A stretch of DNA of 35,622 nt from Bacteroidales bacterium (lineage in GTDB: Bacteria > Bacteroidota > Bacteroidia > Bacteroidales > VadinHA17). The position numbers and the translations under genes were made by a program. Below are positions 15,329 through 25,216 of this stretch, piece after piece. Each line of letters opens with the position of its first letter. Position 1 is the first letter of the stretch. Where the stretch lies: contig JALONT010000029.1 of NCBI GenBank assembly GCA_025454795.1, positions 1 to 35,622 on the forward strand. Direction: 5' to 3'. Below the pieces are notes generated by a model, which was not told the origin of the DNA, did no database searches, and saw only the letters and a program-made list of their open reading frames with translations.

Positions 15329-16069
15329 ATGACAAGTATTAATAACTGCAGGTCAGGTATAAACAGAACTGCTATCCTATTCTTTTTTCTATTTGCTCCC
15401 GTTGTTTTAAATGCCCAGCAGCGGATAAGACCAGGTACACCTCATCCCATGGTATTAAGGTTCGGGGTTCACGCCGATCCGGTCATTAGCTGGTTTTCCA
15501 CCGATATCGACGCTGTTAATAATCAGGGAGCCCGGCCTGGTTTTAATTTTGGACTGACAATAAACAGGTATTTCACTCCAAATTATTCTTTCTCTTCAGG
15601 AATAAATATTATCAGTGCAGGCGGCAGACTTATCAGCGACAGCACAACATTGTTTGACTTTTCTTATAAAAATACCTTAAAGACAGAAACTGTAGACCCG
15701 GGGAATGCAGTCATTTATAAAATTCAATATTTATCGATCCCCCTTGGTTTGAAACTCCAGACAAACCAGATAGGTTATTTTACATTTTTTACAGACCTGG
15801 GAATAGATCCGAAAATGGTTATAGGAGGCAAAGTTGATATTCCTTCACGTGACATCGAAGGAGCGAGAGCAACAAAAGAGATAAGACTATTTAACCTCTC
15901 ATATCACATAATGGCTGGAACTGAATACAGTATTGGCGGAAATACAGCATTTGTACTGGGTATTGGCTTTGACAATAACTTTTTTGACATTACAAGCGAT
16001 TTGAATTATCAGCCCGATGATAAAGTTTCTCACAAACTTTTATCATTCAGGTTTGGTGTCAATTTTTAA
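15329..16069 (+). CDS. PorT-family outer-membrane beta-barrel protein
   Basis: This 246-residue protein has an N-terminal signal peptide (hydrophobic AILFFFLFAPVVLNA, cleavage before QQ near residue 30). Strand-rich repeats of a small eight-strand-type barrel follow, with family-typical segments FGLTINRYF, IQYLSIPLGLKLQ and a final LLSFRFGVNF. PorT itself is a type IX secretion component of similar size, but this barrel family has many paralogues, so I do not assign the symbol. The ATG at 15329 is preferred because it precedes the signal peptide. It ends 11 bases before NAD+ synthase and is probably co-transcribed with it. Confidence 0.75.
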   Translation: MTSINNCRSGINRTAILFFFLFAPVVLNAQQRIRPGTPHPMVLRFGVHADPVISWFSTDIDAVNNQGARPGFNFGLTINRYFTPNYSFSSGINIISAGGRLISDSTTLFDFSYKNTLKTETVDPGNAVIYKIQYLSIPLGLKLQTNQIGYFTFFTDLGIDPKMVIGGKVDIPSRDIEGARATKEIRLFNLSYHIMAGTEYSIGGNTAFVLGIGFDNNFFDITSDLNYQPDDKVSHKLLSFRFGVNF

Positions 16070-16080
16070 TCTCAGGGTAG

Positions 16081-17733
16081 ATGAAAATCTCTGTCGCACA
16101 GCTGAATTACCATATTGGGAACTTTGCCAGGAACAAAGATCTGATCTGTAATGCAATCGGAAAAGCAAAGAGCGAAAAAGCCGACCTGGTTATCTTTTCA
16201 GAGCTGTGCATACCCGGATATCCGCCCCTTGACCTGCTCGACCGGTCAGACTTCATTGAAAAATGCAGCCAGACGGTTGATGAGATAGCAAAGGAATGCA
16301 CAGGGATTACGGCAATTGTCGGTTCACCAACAATAAACAAGAATCGTGAAGGTAAAAAGCTCTACAATTCGGCCCTTGTCATTTCAGAGGGCAGGATAAT
16401 CTTCTCTGTCAACAAAGCGCTTCTTCCCACCTACGATATTTTTGATGAGTACAGGTATTTCGAACCGGGAAAGAGCTTTTCAGTTTTTCCGTTTAATGGT
16501 TTAAAGCTTGCTATTACCATTTGCGAAGATCTGTGGGATGAACAACCCTTCGATAATGAATCCGGGAAGAAATATTTATACACTGTATCCCCTATGGATG
16601 CACTCGCCAGGCAGCATCCGGACATAATAATAAATATCTCGGCATCACCTTTTTCATATTCAAAAACTGAAATAAAGGCAAATATTTTTAAAGGTAAGGC
16701 CAGAAAGCATAAAATCCCTGTTATAACCGTCAATCAGACCGGAGCAAATACTGAACTGATATTTGACGGTGCCTCTATGATCCTCAGCGGCAATGGGGAA
16801 ATATGGAAACGTCTTCCATTTTTTGAGGAGAGTATCTTTTCTTTTTCCCTGGATGATATATTATCAGGAGCCAATACTTCAGGAGATATCAAAAAAGAAC
16901 CTGTTGAACTGATACATAAAGCCCTTGTTACAGGGATCCGGGATTATTTTACCAAAACTAATTTGAAAAACTGCATCATAGGCTTGTCAGGTGGTATTGA
17001 TTCCGCACTATGTCTTTCTCTTGCAGTGGAAGCTTTGGGACATGAAAATGTCAGGGCCTTATTGATGCCTTCGAGGTATTCCTCTAAACATTCTGTTACT
17101 GATGCTGAGGCTCTTGCTAAAACGCTCAATATTAAATATGACATTATAAGCATTGAAAAACCATTTGGCGCTTTTGAGGAAGTTCTGGCACCTCTTTTCA
17201 GAGAAAAGGAGACGGATGTTACTGAAGAGAACATACAGGCTAGGATCAGGGCTGTTTTGCTTATGGCAGTATCAAATAAGTACGGATGCATCCTCCTGAA
17301 TACATCAAATAAGAGCGAAGCAGCTGTAGGATACGGAACCCTTTATGGTGATATGGCCGGAGGATTATCTGTTATCGGTGACGTCTATAAAACTGATATT
17401 TACAGACTCGCAAATTATATAAACCGTGATAAGTTGATAATTCCTCAAAACACCATGTTAAAGCTGCCTTCTGCGGAGCTAAGACCCAATCAGTATGATA
17501 CTGACTCTCTTCCTGATTATAAGATACTTGACTCAATATTATACCAGTACATTGAGCTACAGAAACCTGCTGAAAGAATAACAGGAGAAGGCATTGACAG
17601 TAAAACAGTTGCTAAAGTTATCAGGTTAATCAATTACTACGAATATAAAAGATACCAGGCTCCGCCTGTTCTCAGAATTTCTTCAAAATCTTTTGGGGAC
17701 GGCAGAAGAATGCCGCTTGTAGCAAGATACTGA
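16081..17733 (+). CDS. nadE: Glutamine-dependent NAD+ synthase
   Basis: This 550-residue two-domain enzyme makes NAD+ from nicotinate adenine dinucleotide with ammonia released from glutamine. The N-terminal nitrilase-type amidase (about 1-260) has the Glu-Lys-Cys triad at E41 (SELCIPGYPP), K112 (NKALLPTYD) and C148 (ITICEDLWDE). The C-terminal synthetase (about 275-550) has the ATP-pyrophosphatase P-loop GLSGGIDSA at 301-309 and the NKSEAAVGYGTLYGD segment. Standard length, ATG start. It faces MurF-Alr convergently with only 16 bases between the genes and no visible terminator. Confidence 0.96.
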   Translation: MKISVAQLNYHIGNFARNKDLICNAIGKAKSEKADLVIFSELCIPGYPPLDLLDRSDFIEKCSQTVDEIAKECTGITAIVGSPTINKNREGKKLYNSALVISEGRIIFSVNKALLPTYDIFDEYRYFEPGKSFSVFPFNGLKLAITICEDLWDEQPFDNESGKKYLYTVSPMDALARQHPDIIINISASPFSYSKTEIKANIFKGKARKHKIPVITVNQTGANTELIFDGASMILSGNGEIWKRLPFFEESIFSFSLDDILSGANTSGDIKKEPVELIHKALVTGIRDYFTKTNLKNCIIGLSGGIDSALCLSLAVEALGHENVRALLMPSRYSSKHSVTDAEALAKTLNIKYDIISIEKPFGAFEEVLAPLFREKETDVTEENIQARIRAVLLMAVSNKYGCILLNTSNKSEAAVGYGTLYGDMAGGLSVIGDVYKTDIYRLANYINRDKLIIPQNTMLKLPSAELRPNQYDTDSLPDYKILDSILYQYIELQKPAERITGEGIDSKTVAKVIRLINYYEYKRYQAPPVLRISSKSFGDGRRMPLVARY

Positions 17734-17749
17734 AAATCTTTCCTTGTTT

Positions 17750-20212
17750 CTATTCCCTGAAAAAGACTCTTTTAACCCGGCCGGGTATTGAGGTCAGAAT
17801 CTCATAAGGTATGGTTCCGCATTTCGCTGCCAGTTCGTCAATCCTGATATTCTCCCCGAAGATCTCGGCTTCATCACCGACACCTGCCTGTATATCAGTA
17901 ATATCAGCCATGCACATGTCCATGCAGATGTTACCGATTATATGAACCCTTTTATTCTTAATTGACAGATTACCGTTGCCATTACCTAGCTTTCTGTTCA
18001 ATCCGTCGGCATAACCCACCGGAAGAATAGCGATAACACGCTTTTTATCTGATATATCAGCACAACCATATCCGACAGGCTCTCCTGCAGGAATAACTTT
18101 AACCTGTGAGATCTTTGTCCTGAAACGTGCTGATGGTTTCAGATTAAGTCCGCTAAATTCGCCTGCTCCGTAAATCCCTATCCCGGGCCGGACCATTTCG
18201 AAATGGTACTGAGGGAATCGTACAATTCCTGAAGAATTGCATATATGTCGCATGAATGAATAACCTGTTGCCTCCCTGATCTGAGATACAGCTTTCAGGA
18301 ACACTTCAGCCTGCATGTGTGTAAACGGATCGAGAGCAGGATCTTCGCTTGCTGCAAAATGGGAAAATACCGAGATAATCCTGATGGATTCCAATTCTCT
18401 TATTCTTCCTGTGAGCTCACCAATCTCTTCAGGCATGAATCCAAGCCGGTGCATCCCGGTATCGATCTTAATGTGGACCGGATAATGTACCAGTCCATAC
18501 CTGGAGGCAACCTCTGAGAACTTTTCAAGGGATATGAAACTATAGATTTCCGGTTCGAGGTTATATCTTATCATGAGTTCAGTCGCATAAGGATCGGGGT
18601 TCATTACCATTACAGGTAGTGTGACGCCGGCATTCCTCAGCTCAACGCCTTCATCGGCATACGCCACACCCAGGTAGCTGACCCGGTGATACTCAAGCAA
18701 TCCGGAAATTTCAGCAGGCCCTGCACCGTAAGCAAATGCCTTAACCATGACCATAATGCGTGTTCCGGGATCGAGATGTCTTCGAAACTCATTGAGATTG
18801 TGTACAATAGCGTCCAGGTTGATCTCAAGGACAGTTTGATGTACCTGCTGTTCAAGAATCTTACCTATCTTCTCAAACTCGTATTTTCTGGCGCCCTTAA
18901 TGAGAATAATTTCATTCGCAAAATCAGAAGGATTAAAATGCTGAATGAAATCTTCAGTCGAATAATAAAACTGAGCACCCTTACCAAATAAGGAGACATT
19001 CCTGGTTAATGCAGGTCCAATCCCTATAAACTTATCGATTCCTGTTTTTTTCAAATGCCCTGCTACCTCTCCGTAAAGTTCATTTTCATTTCTTCCGCTC
19101 TGGACAAAATCCGACAAAATAAGGGTTGTTTTCCTGTTGTTCTGAGATTTAAGATATTCCAGAGCCATTCCCAGGGAACCAGGATCGGAGTTATAGTAAT
19201 CCTCAATCAGCTGACAGTCATTGATACCTGTTTTCATCTCCATTCTCATTGCAACAGAGACAATGCCTTCAAGTCCTTTCCTGATGACTTCAGGATCCGT
19301 TTTCATTGCCAGACATACAGAAGCTACAGTGATGGCATTTTCAACAGATGCCCTGTCGTTGAAAGGGATAAGAAAAACATTCTCCATACCATTGAATATC
19401 ATATTAATACGGGTACGTCCGCCGGACAACTTTTCCTTCTTGACATATATGGCAGCCTTCTTGTTTTCAGTTGACCAGTCGATAATTTCTTTCGATCTAA
19501 ACCTTATATTACTGGATATCAGCTGTTTAATTACTTTTTGATCACTGCAATAGATTATCAGGGAAGCATTTAAAAAGAGTTTAAGTTTTTCAGCTGCTTT
19601 TGTTTTTAAGTCGGTGAAGTTTTCACTGTGTGCGTCTCCAATATTTGTTATAACTACAATGTCGGGGTCAATTATTTTCTGAAGTTTCTCCATCTCACCG
19701 GGGATTGATATCCCTGCTTCAAATATCCCAAGACTGAATTTCTCATCGAGCCTCAATACCGACAAGGGAACTCCGATTTGAGAATTATAGCTCTTCGGAC
19801 TTCTTACAACCGGTGCTGTGATCCCCAGAATATCAGCCAGCCACTCCTTGACAACAGTTTTGCCGGCGCTTCCGGTAACAGCAATTACCGGTGATTTAAA
19901 AGATCTTCTTTTGTATGCAGCAAGCATCTGAAGTGCTGATATTGTACTATCAGTTGTAATGAAGGCTGCATCCCTGTAGCTTTCAATCTTTTCCGGCAAT
20001 CTTTCAGCAATAAAGATCCGGATCCCTTTACTGTAAAGGTTATTAATAAAAAGATGCCCATCATGATTCTTTCCCGGAATGGCAAAAAAGGCAAGACCTT
20101 CTGTAAAGCTGAGTTGCCGGCTGTCAGTGATAATACCCGAGACGACAAGATCAGGGTTTCCGGTAAGGGTTCCGTTTACGATTTTTGCTATATCAGATGA
20201 AGTATATATCAC
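17750..20212 (-). CDS. murF-alr: Bifunctional MurF (UDP-MurNAc-tripeptide D-Ala-D-Ala ligase) / alanine racemase
   Basis: This fused cytoplasmic enzyme makes D-alanine and adds D-Ala-D-Ala to the muropeptide precursor. With GTG at 20212 it has 820 residues and begins VIYTSSDIAKIV, matching the usual MurF N-terminus; a TTG at 20233 would add seven residues. The MurF half (1-about 445) has the ATP loop GSAGKT at 114-119 and the tail ILIKGARKYEFEKI. The racemase half (about 455-820) has the PLP-binding region VKAFAYGAG with Lys near 491, plus VGYADG and GNICMDMCM towards the C-terminus. The fusion is a known Bacteroidetes arrangement. It is the last gene of the tdk-gtrA-oxidoreductase-membrane-protein run, 83 bases after the preceding stop. 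Confidence 0.92.
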   Translation of the reverse strand: MIYTSSDIAKIVNGTLTGNPDLVVSGIITDSRQLSFTEGLAFFAIPGKNHDGHLFINNLYSKGIRIFIAERLPEKIESYRDAAFITTDSTISALQMLAAYKRRSFKSPVIAVTGSAGKTVVKEWLADILGITAPVVRSPKSYNSQIGVPLSVLRLDEKFSLGIFEAGISIPGEMEKLQKIIDPDIVVITNIGDAHSENFTDLKTKAAEKLKLFLNASLIIYCSDQKVIKQLISSNIRFRSKEIIDWSTENKKAAIYVKKEKLSGGRTRINMIFNGMENVFLIPFNDRASVENAITVASVCLAMKTDPEVIRKGLEGIVSVAMRMEMKTGINDCQLIEDYYNSDPGSLGMALEYLKSQNNRKTTLILSDFVQSGRNENELYGEVAGHLKKTGIDKFIGIGPALTRNVSLFGKGAQFYYSTEDFIQHFNPSDFANEIILIKGARKYEFEKIGKILEQQVHQTVLEINLDAIVHNLNEFRRHLDPGTRIMVMVKAFAYGAGPAEISGLLEYHRVSYLGVAYADEGVELRNAGVTLPVMVMNPDPYATELMIRYNLEPEIYSFISLEKFSEVASRYGLVHYPVHIKIDTGMHRLGFMPEEIGELTGRIRELESIRIISVFSHFAASEDPALDPFTHMQAEVFLKAVSQIREATGYSFMRHICNSSGIVRFPQYHFEMVRPGIGIYGAGEFSGLNLKPSARFRTKISQVKVIPAGEPVGYGCADISDKKRVIAILPVGYADGLNRKLGNGNGNLSIKNKRVHIIGNICMDMCMADITDIQAGVGDEAEIFGENIRIDELAAKCGTIPYEILTSIPGRVKRVFFRE

Positions 20213-20295
20213 GATGAACTTTTGAAGATTCAAGTTTACTTTAAAATTCTGATTTATATCAATCCGGCATTGGAATATTTATTGTCATTTATTCC

Positions 20296-21813
20296 TTACG
20301 ATTCTCGATCCTTAAGAGAAAATGGCTGTTTAAAAGTGATAAAAGCATCATTCAGAATGATATAAATTAATGAAATCTGCGCCAGGTGAACTGGTGCAAT
20401 ATATCGCAATTCAAATGGCCCTGCATAGACACTAAAAGCAGAATAAACTGCAATAAAGGCAATTAGTAGCAGAAAGCCCGCCTTCTGGTATGTTTGCCAT
20501 AGAATCAGTTTCCTTTTCAATATTAATATTGCTAATGCGGCAAAAACAAAGATCCAGATTATCAATCTTGATACAGGAATCAGAAAGAATCCTTTTTCAA
20601 ATATCCTGCTCCTGCTGTATATTTTTTCCCTGTCATTAAATTCAAACCATCCTTTTAATAAGTTATCCGGTATTTTGTCAGGAATGAAGGTCCTGATGAT
20701 CTGATCCTGTTTTGGCAATAAAACTAATCCAAGATTAGGGAGAAGGTAGTGTCTTGCAAACAAAAAAGGAAATTTCTTAATAATATACGATCCAAATTTA
20801 CTGTAAACATTTTCTCCCAGGTAATTCCACTGGTAGATATAAGGACTATTCGTTTTTCTTGACTCATAGAAGCAATATGACTTCAAAGGTAATTTGTTGT
20901 CCCACATATACTTTGCTGATGGTTTATCTCTCATTATCAATAAAGTATCATACTCCATGACATATCGCGTGAATTCTCTTACTTTTTCATCACGGATCTT
21001 TGCCGGATTGAGCTCTACGTATGGGACACAGTTCAAAGCATTATTTGCCAGCTGCCATCCGCTAAAACCAGAGAAAGTATTCACGTGCACCAGATCATAA
21101 ATCTTTTTCTTCTGATCCCTGTAAAATCCATAAACCATGAATAACGGAACAACCAATAAGATCATGCAGATATATAAATTCCTTCTGTAGAATGAAACCA
21201 GTACAATCAGCAATGTAACAGCAAGATATGCTAATCCGGTATATCTGACATTTATTAAATAGAATAACGATAATAAATGAAAGAAATAAAAAAGATATCT
21301 ATTCAGGTTCTTTTGACTGTAAATCATCCATAGTCCGCATCCTATCCAGACTAAAGTCAGTGAAGTAAAAAGCGAATCGCTAAGTACTGAGTTTGCCAGG
21401 TAAAGGATTAGAGGTGAGAGTATTGCAAAGAATGCATATAAATAAAAAATGATATTGTTTCTTGGCCGGAAAAAATATTTGACAGTAAAAACCAGGAAAA
21501 GGGTGCTGATAGCACTAAGAAAGTATTGAATAAACACCAGAAAATGTATAGACGGAGACCAGTTATGTACTGAAATCAGAAACCGGGAATAGCCAAAAGG
21601 CCGGTAAGTATCAGGGCTATTTTTAAAAGCGGCCATAACATAACTGCCTGAATCAGATATGCTTGCCGGATAAGGATACAACCAGCTCAAAATGAGGAAC
21701 ATAAACAGGTAAAGGGCAAGAAATATAAATAATTGATATTTCTGTTCCTTCATGAGCAAAAACTTCAGAAATGATTCATTCTCTTCCTTTTCAATGATTT
21801 TGTTTTTCCTCAT
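20296..21813 (-). CDS. Polytopic membrane protein, probable GT-C-type glycosyltransferase
   Basis: This 505-residue protein has roughly ten hydrophobic segments. The first loop after TM1 holds SDSGSY at 53-58, in the position where GT-C enzymes carry a catalytic acidic residue. A larger, aromatic-rich extracytoplasmic segment lies around 235-390, and more helices follow. This is the outline of enzymes that use polyprenyl-phosphate sugars on the outer face of the membrane. I do not recognise a specific family. The ATG at 21813 overlaps the upstream oxidoreductase by 23 bases; an internal ATG at 21753 would remove the overlap but discard only a charged tail. The GtrA gene two genes upstream supports a sugar-transfer role. 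Confidence 0.62.
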   Translation of the reverse strand: MRKNKIIEKEENESFLKFLLMKEQKYQLFIFLALYLFMFLILSWLYPYPASISDSGSYVMAAFKNSPDTYRPFGYSRFLISVHNWSPSIHFLVFIQYFLSAISTLFLVFTVKYFFRPRNNIIFYLYAFFAILSPLILYLANSVLSDSLFTSLTLVWIGCGLWMIYSQKNLNRYLFYFFHLLSLFYLINVRYTGLAYLAVTLLIVLVSFYRRNLYICMILLVVPLFMVYGFYRDQKKKIYDLVHVNTFSGFSGWQLANNALNCVPYVELNPAKIRDEKVREFTRYVMEYDTLLIMRDKPSAKYMWDNKLPLKSYCFYESRKTNSPYIYQWNYLGENVYSKFGSYIIKKFPFLFARHYLLPNLGLVLLPKQDQIIRTFIPDKIPDNLLKGWFEFNDREKIYSRSRIFEKGFFLIPVSRLIIWIFVFAALAILILKRKLILWQTYQKAGFLLLIAFIAVYSAFSVYAGPFELRYIAPVHLAQISLIYIILNDAFITFKQPFSLKDRES

Positions 21814-23386
21814 GGTAATCTTCTTCGGTATTTATATCCCATATATTCTTTTTAGAAACTTCTTTCGATATAATATTGCTGACTGCAGTTATTGCAGTCA
21901 GCATAGAATGATCCTGGTTGTTATATTTATGCATTCCATTCCTGCCTATCAGAAAAAGATTCTCAAATTTATCAGTAAAATCTCTTATTGCATTAAAATG
22001 TGAATAGCTGCCGAAATAAGCCGGATAAGTTTTAGGCATTCTTATTATTGTGCTGTCGATAACCTCATCCTTATCAATAATATCAATGCTATGTAATTCA
22101 TCAATGGCAAAATTAATAAATTCATTATCTCTCATTTCCCATAATTTGTCTCCCTCATTACAAAAATATTCAAGTCCGATCCATACTTTTTTTATGTCAG
22201 CAACCATGTATGGAGACCAATTATTAAATATTTGCAGTCTTCCGACTTTTACATCTCTTTCCTGTATATAGATCCAGTTATCCGGCACCAGGTCGTAAAG
22301 AGTGGTAATTTTTGTTTCATTCTTTATTTTCAGTTTATTTAAAAGTAATCCCACGGTTATAAAATCACGGTATTGCAATCCGTCACTCACATTTTTAACA
22401 GCAGGAGGTACTTTATCTCCCATAGCATTGATCAGGTCTCTGACAGGCATGGATGAGAATATATAATCTCCTGTCATACAGCATTTTGAACCGGTAGAGT
22501 GGTCCAGGTAAACTAATTCCTTAACTTTATTTTCTGAAAACTCCAGTCCGACAACTTCAGAGTTCAGGATAATTGTTCCACCTTTCCCGACTATGATTCC
22601 TGCAACTGTTTCCCACATCTGGCCCGGCCCCATCTTGGGATACATAAACTGTTCAATCAGGCTGGTATCAGTATTCTTTTGTTCTATTGATGTTTCTTTT
22701 CTAAAAAGTGCTTTCATTGCATGCATAATGGCTCTTGATACCGACAGTCCCTTAACCCTCTGTTTCCCCCAGTCAGATGGAATCTGAGAACATGGGACTC
22801 CCCACACCTTTTCTGTATAATCTCTAAAGAATGTCTCATATAGCTCTTTCCCGAACCTGCTGATATAAAAATCTTCAAGCGATTCAATTTTCTTAAAAGG
22901 AATAATTTTAGTCAGGAAATAGGTCCAGCTTATTTTAATAATTCTCTGAAATCCAAGATTAAGGATGGTCTTCCTGTTAAGAGTTACCGGATAGTCAAAA
23001 AATTTTCTCAGGAAGAATATACGTGACAGCCTGTTCCTGATGAGCATCACCCTGTCGGTTTTTTCGGGATCCGGCCCCCCCGGTGAAAGTCTGACAGAAA
23101 CGCTCCTTTTGTGATATTCTATTTTTTTAAGAATCTCGTCTTTTGAATCCGAACCCTGCAAAGGCAGAATTTTCTGCCACCATTTCATTATTATTTCAGA
23201 TTTTGAAAAGAACCTGTGGCCCCCTAAATCAATTCGATTCCCTTTAAACACAATTGTTTTTGAGATACCCCCTATATCCCTGGTTTTCTCAATTATTACA
23301 GGCTTAATATCTGTCCTGGTAATTAGTTCGTACGCAGCGGTCAATCCAGCCGGACCAGCACCAATTATTATTGCCCGTTCACACAT
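21791..23386 (-). CDS. NAD(P)/FAD-dependent oxidoreductase, UDP-galactopyranose mutase/protoporphyrinogen-oxidase-like
   Basis: With ATG at 23386 the protein has 531 residues and begins [18 protein letters not shown], the dinucleotide-binding fold right at the N-terminus; a TTG at 23452 would prepend 22 unlikely residues and overlap gtrA. GAGPAG is at 9-14, then an acidic ribose-binding residue in VIIEKT, and DLGGHRFFS at about 50-60. The body has amine-oxidase-like character, and [19 protein letters not shown] near the C-terminus is the second FAD motif. Relatives often sit in polysaccharide loci, and a flavin-dependent sugar rearrangement is possible. The substrate is unknown. It lies 16 bases after gtrA and overlaps the next gene. 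Confidence 0.75.
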   Translation of the reverse strand: MCERAIIIGAGPAGLTAAYELITRTDIKPVIIEKTRDIGGISKTIVFKGNRIDLGGHRFFSKSEIIMKWWQKILPLQGSDSKDEILKKIEYHKRSVSVRLSPGGPDPEKTDRVMLIRNRLSRIFFLRKFFDYPVTLNRKTILNLGFQRIIKISWTYFLTKIIPFKKIESLEDFYISRFGKELYETFFRDYTEKVWGVPCSQIPSDWGKQRVKGLSVSRAIMHAMKALFRKETSIEQKNTDTSLIEQFMYPKMGPGQMWETVAGIIVGKGGTIILNSEVVGLEFSENKVKELVYLDHSTGSKCCMTGDYIFSSMPVRDLINAMGDKVPPAVKNVSDGLQYRDFITVGLLLNKLKIKNETKITTLYDLVPDNWIYIQERDVKVGRLQIFNNWSPYMVADIKKVWIGLEYFCNEGDKLWEMRDNEFINFAIDELHSIDIIDKDEVIDSTIIRMPKTYPAYFGSYSHFNAIRDFTDKFENLFLIGRNGMHKYNNQDHSMLTAITAVSNIISKEVSKKNIWDINTEEDYHEEKQNH

Positions 23387-23402
23387 TACCGGTATCTTAA
23401 TA

Positions 23403-23837
23403 TTAATTGAATAATAAATATTTACGTGCGAAAAAGTTCCAGAGGTAAACAATTATTGTTGTAATTATTTTTGAAACAAGATAATAGATTAGCAAAAGGT
23501 CTGTAAATATCCACATAAAAAGTTCATTCAATCCTAATCCTGCTATGCCGATAAATGCAAACAACAGGAATTCGAGGTTTCTGTTTTTATATGCTCTTTT
23601 TGAAAAAACCCATTTTGTACTTATTAAATAATTAATTGTCAGGCCAAAAATAAAAGCAATTCCTGCAGATATTAAATAATGAATGTTAAGATACTCTGTC
23701 AGGATGAATAATGCTACAAAATCTATTATAAAAGCCAGTCCTCCTACAAAAGTGTATCTGATAAGCTGAATAAATGTATTGTCTGTATTCCCTTTAATTA
23801 CGGAGTGAATAATTGAATAATATCTATTTTTCATCAT
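23403..23837 (-). CDS. GtrA-family membrane protein
   Basis: This 144-residue protein has four transmembrane helices (about 25-48, 52-70, 86-107 and 113-135) and the family signatures [26 protein letters not shown] and [12 protein letters not shown]. GtrA-like proteins are thought to flip or bind polyprenyl-phosphate-linked sugars for a partner glycosyltransferase. That fits the GT-C-like gene two positions downstream. The ATG at 23837 overlaps the tdk stop by 14 bases; a second ATG at 23834 is equally possible. Confidence 0.88.
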   Translation of the reverse strand: MMKNRYYSIIHSVIKGNTDNTFIQLIRYTFVGGLAFIIDFVALFILTEYLNIHYLISAGIAFIFGLTINYLISTKWVFSKRAYKNRNLEFLLFAFIGIAGLGLNELFMWIFTDLLLIYYLVSKIITTIIVYLWNFFARKYLLFN

Positions 23838-24426
23838 TATTCAAATTGTTCCTGATGAGTTGGTTATAGCAGGTTCTGCACAAAGGTTCGTACTTGTCTT
23901 TTTCTCCCAGCACAACAATTTGTTCTTCCTCTGATTTCCTGAATGAATACTGTGCAAGGTTTCCGCAACGCATACAGATAGCATGGACTTTGGTAATAAA
24001 TTCGGCAATTGCAAGAAGGGCAGGCATAGGACCAAATGGTTTGCCCATGAAATCCATATCAAGTCCGGCTACGATTACCCGTATACCAGTATCAGCAAGC
24101 CTGCTACACACATCGACTATTGAATTGTCGAAAAACTGAGCTTCATCAATTCCGACAACACTTACGTCCCCGGTCAGCAACAATATGGCTGATGCGTTGT
24201 CTACAGGAGTTGAAACTATTGATTTATCATCATGTGAAACAACTCTTGTTTCAGAAAAGCGGGTATCAAGTGAGGGTTTGAAGATCTCTACTTTCAGACC
24301 TGCAAACTGAGCTCTGCGCAGCCTCCTGATCAGCTCTTCGGTCTTGCCTGAAAACATAGAGCCGGTTATCACTTCCACTGATCCCCTCTTACCGGTTGAA
24401 TCCACTGAATTTTCCAGAAAATCCAT
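23824..24426 (-). CDS. tdk: Thymidine kinase (type II)
   Basis: This enzyme phosphorylates thymidine to dTMP with ATP in nucleotide salvage. With ATG at 24426 it has 200 residues; the TTG at 24432 adds two. The P-loop GSMFSGKT is at 22-29, the catalytic/Walker-B-like IDEAQFFD near 105, and the zinc ribbon is CMRC plus CRTC in the C-terminal domain. The lasso region between the zinc pairs contains the thymidine-contacting aromatic residues. It is the first gene of the run towards murF-alr and is divergent from the 24545 gene. A weak -7-like TACTTTAC lies shortly upstream on the minus strand. Confidence 0.95.
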   Translation of the reverse strand: MDFLENSVDSTGKRGSVEVITGSMFSGKTEELIRRLRRAQFAGLKVEIFKPSLDTRFSETRVVSHDDKSIVSTPVDNASAILLLTGDVSVVGIDEAQFFDNSIVDVCSRLADTGIRVIVAGLDMDFMGKPFGPMPALLAIAEFITKVHAICMRCGNLAQYSFRKSEEEQIVVLGEKDKYEPLCRTCYNQLIRNNLNNDEK

Positions 24427-24495
24427 TTGCAATTAATCTCGGTTGTAAAGTACCATTTTGTAATAATGTTCCGTTATGACTTAGGGAATATTACT

Positions 24496-24503
24496 TACTT
24501 TTG
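24496..24503 (+). promoter_or_regulatory. -7 element for the 24545-rsmI operon
   Basis: TACTTTTG followed by CAAA matches TAnnTTTGC. It is 42 bases before the ATG. No exact -33 TTTG is present at 19-23 bases. Confidence 0.5.
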
Positions 24504-24544
24504 CAAAATAAGAAAAATGGTTTGTTTTATAAACATCAAAAGGT

Positions 24545-25216
24545 ATGGATTTCAACACAACTGTTGATTTAATTATTAAAGACCTCAACGAAGCGCGGAA
24601 TATTATTGATGATCTAAAGAACTATCCTGGCGTTCCATCCTTTCAGGTGGAACTGGCAAAATCAAAATGCAAAAGCGCATCTGAGCTTATTGCCCTTTTG
24701 AAAAATCTTCAGGATGCCAAAACTGAAGAGACCTGGAAAGAATCACATGTACACCCACACAAGGAAATATCGGTCATTTCACCGTCTGAAGAAATACAGC
24801 ATGAAACTAAGCCAAAGTCTGAAGCTGTAAGCCCGTCGTCCGGGATTTCAGAACAACCCTCAAAAAAGGTACCCGAATCAGCTATTTTTGCCGATACTTT
24901 TAATCATTTGCCTGATAGCCTGAATGAGAAGCTTGGAAACCTCAGGGATGAGGATGATGTCTCAGATATCTTAAAGACTAAAAAGCTTACAAATCTAACG
25001 GAAGCTATAGGGGTAAACGACAAGTTCCTGTTCATCAGGGAGCTTTTCAACGGAAATCCGGAATCATATAACAAAGCAATTTCAAGTCTTGAAGAAGTTA
25101 AAACCCTGGATGATGCAAAAGCTGTAATAATGAGCTTTATCGGGGATAATAAGGAAACGGATGCAGTCAGGCAGCTCCTTAACCTTGTAAAACGAAAATT
25201 TCCAGGTAATGAGTAA
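24545..25216 (+). CDS. Uncharacterised protein coupled to RsmI
   Basis: This 223-residue protein has no signal peptide or membrane segment. Residues 1-60 are helical and charged. About 62-115 is a Ser/Pro/Glu/Lys-rich, probably disordered linker. Residues about 135-223 form a compact helical domain with NDKFLFIRELFNGNPESYNK and a regular repeat of hydrophobics. I recall similar C-terminal domains in Bacteroidetes hypothetical proteins but know no function. The stop overlaps the rsmI start by 8 bases (ATGAGTAA), implying translational coupling and perhaps a ribosome-related role. That last point is inference from position alone. Confidence 0.8.
   Translation: MDFNTTVDLIIKDLNEARNIIDDLKNYPGVPSFQVELAKSKCKSASELIALLKNLQDAKTEETWKESHVHPHKEISVISPSEEIQHETKPKSEAVSPSSGISEQPSKKVPESAIFADTFNHLPDSLNEKLGNLRDEDDVSDILKTKKLTNLTEAIGVNDKFLFIRELFNGNPESYNKAISSLEEVKTLDDAKAVIMSFIGDNKETDAVRQLLNLVKRKFPGNE

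Noticed and set aside
19055-19474. A 139-codon plus-strand frame within murF-alr, and similar long antisense frames in the DUF1573 (9598-9942), dnaB (29277-29675) and tgt (34435-34917) genes.
   Set aside because: All lie wholly inside strongly supported genes on the other strand and show no signal, domain or codon pattern of their own.
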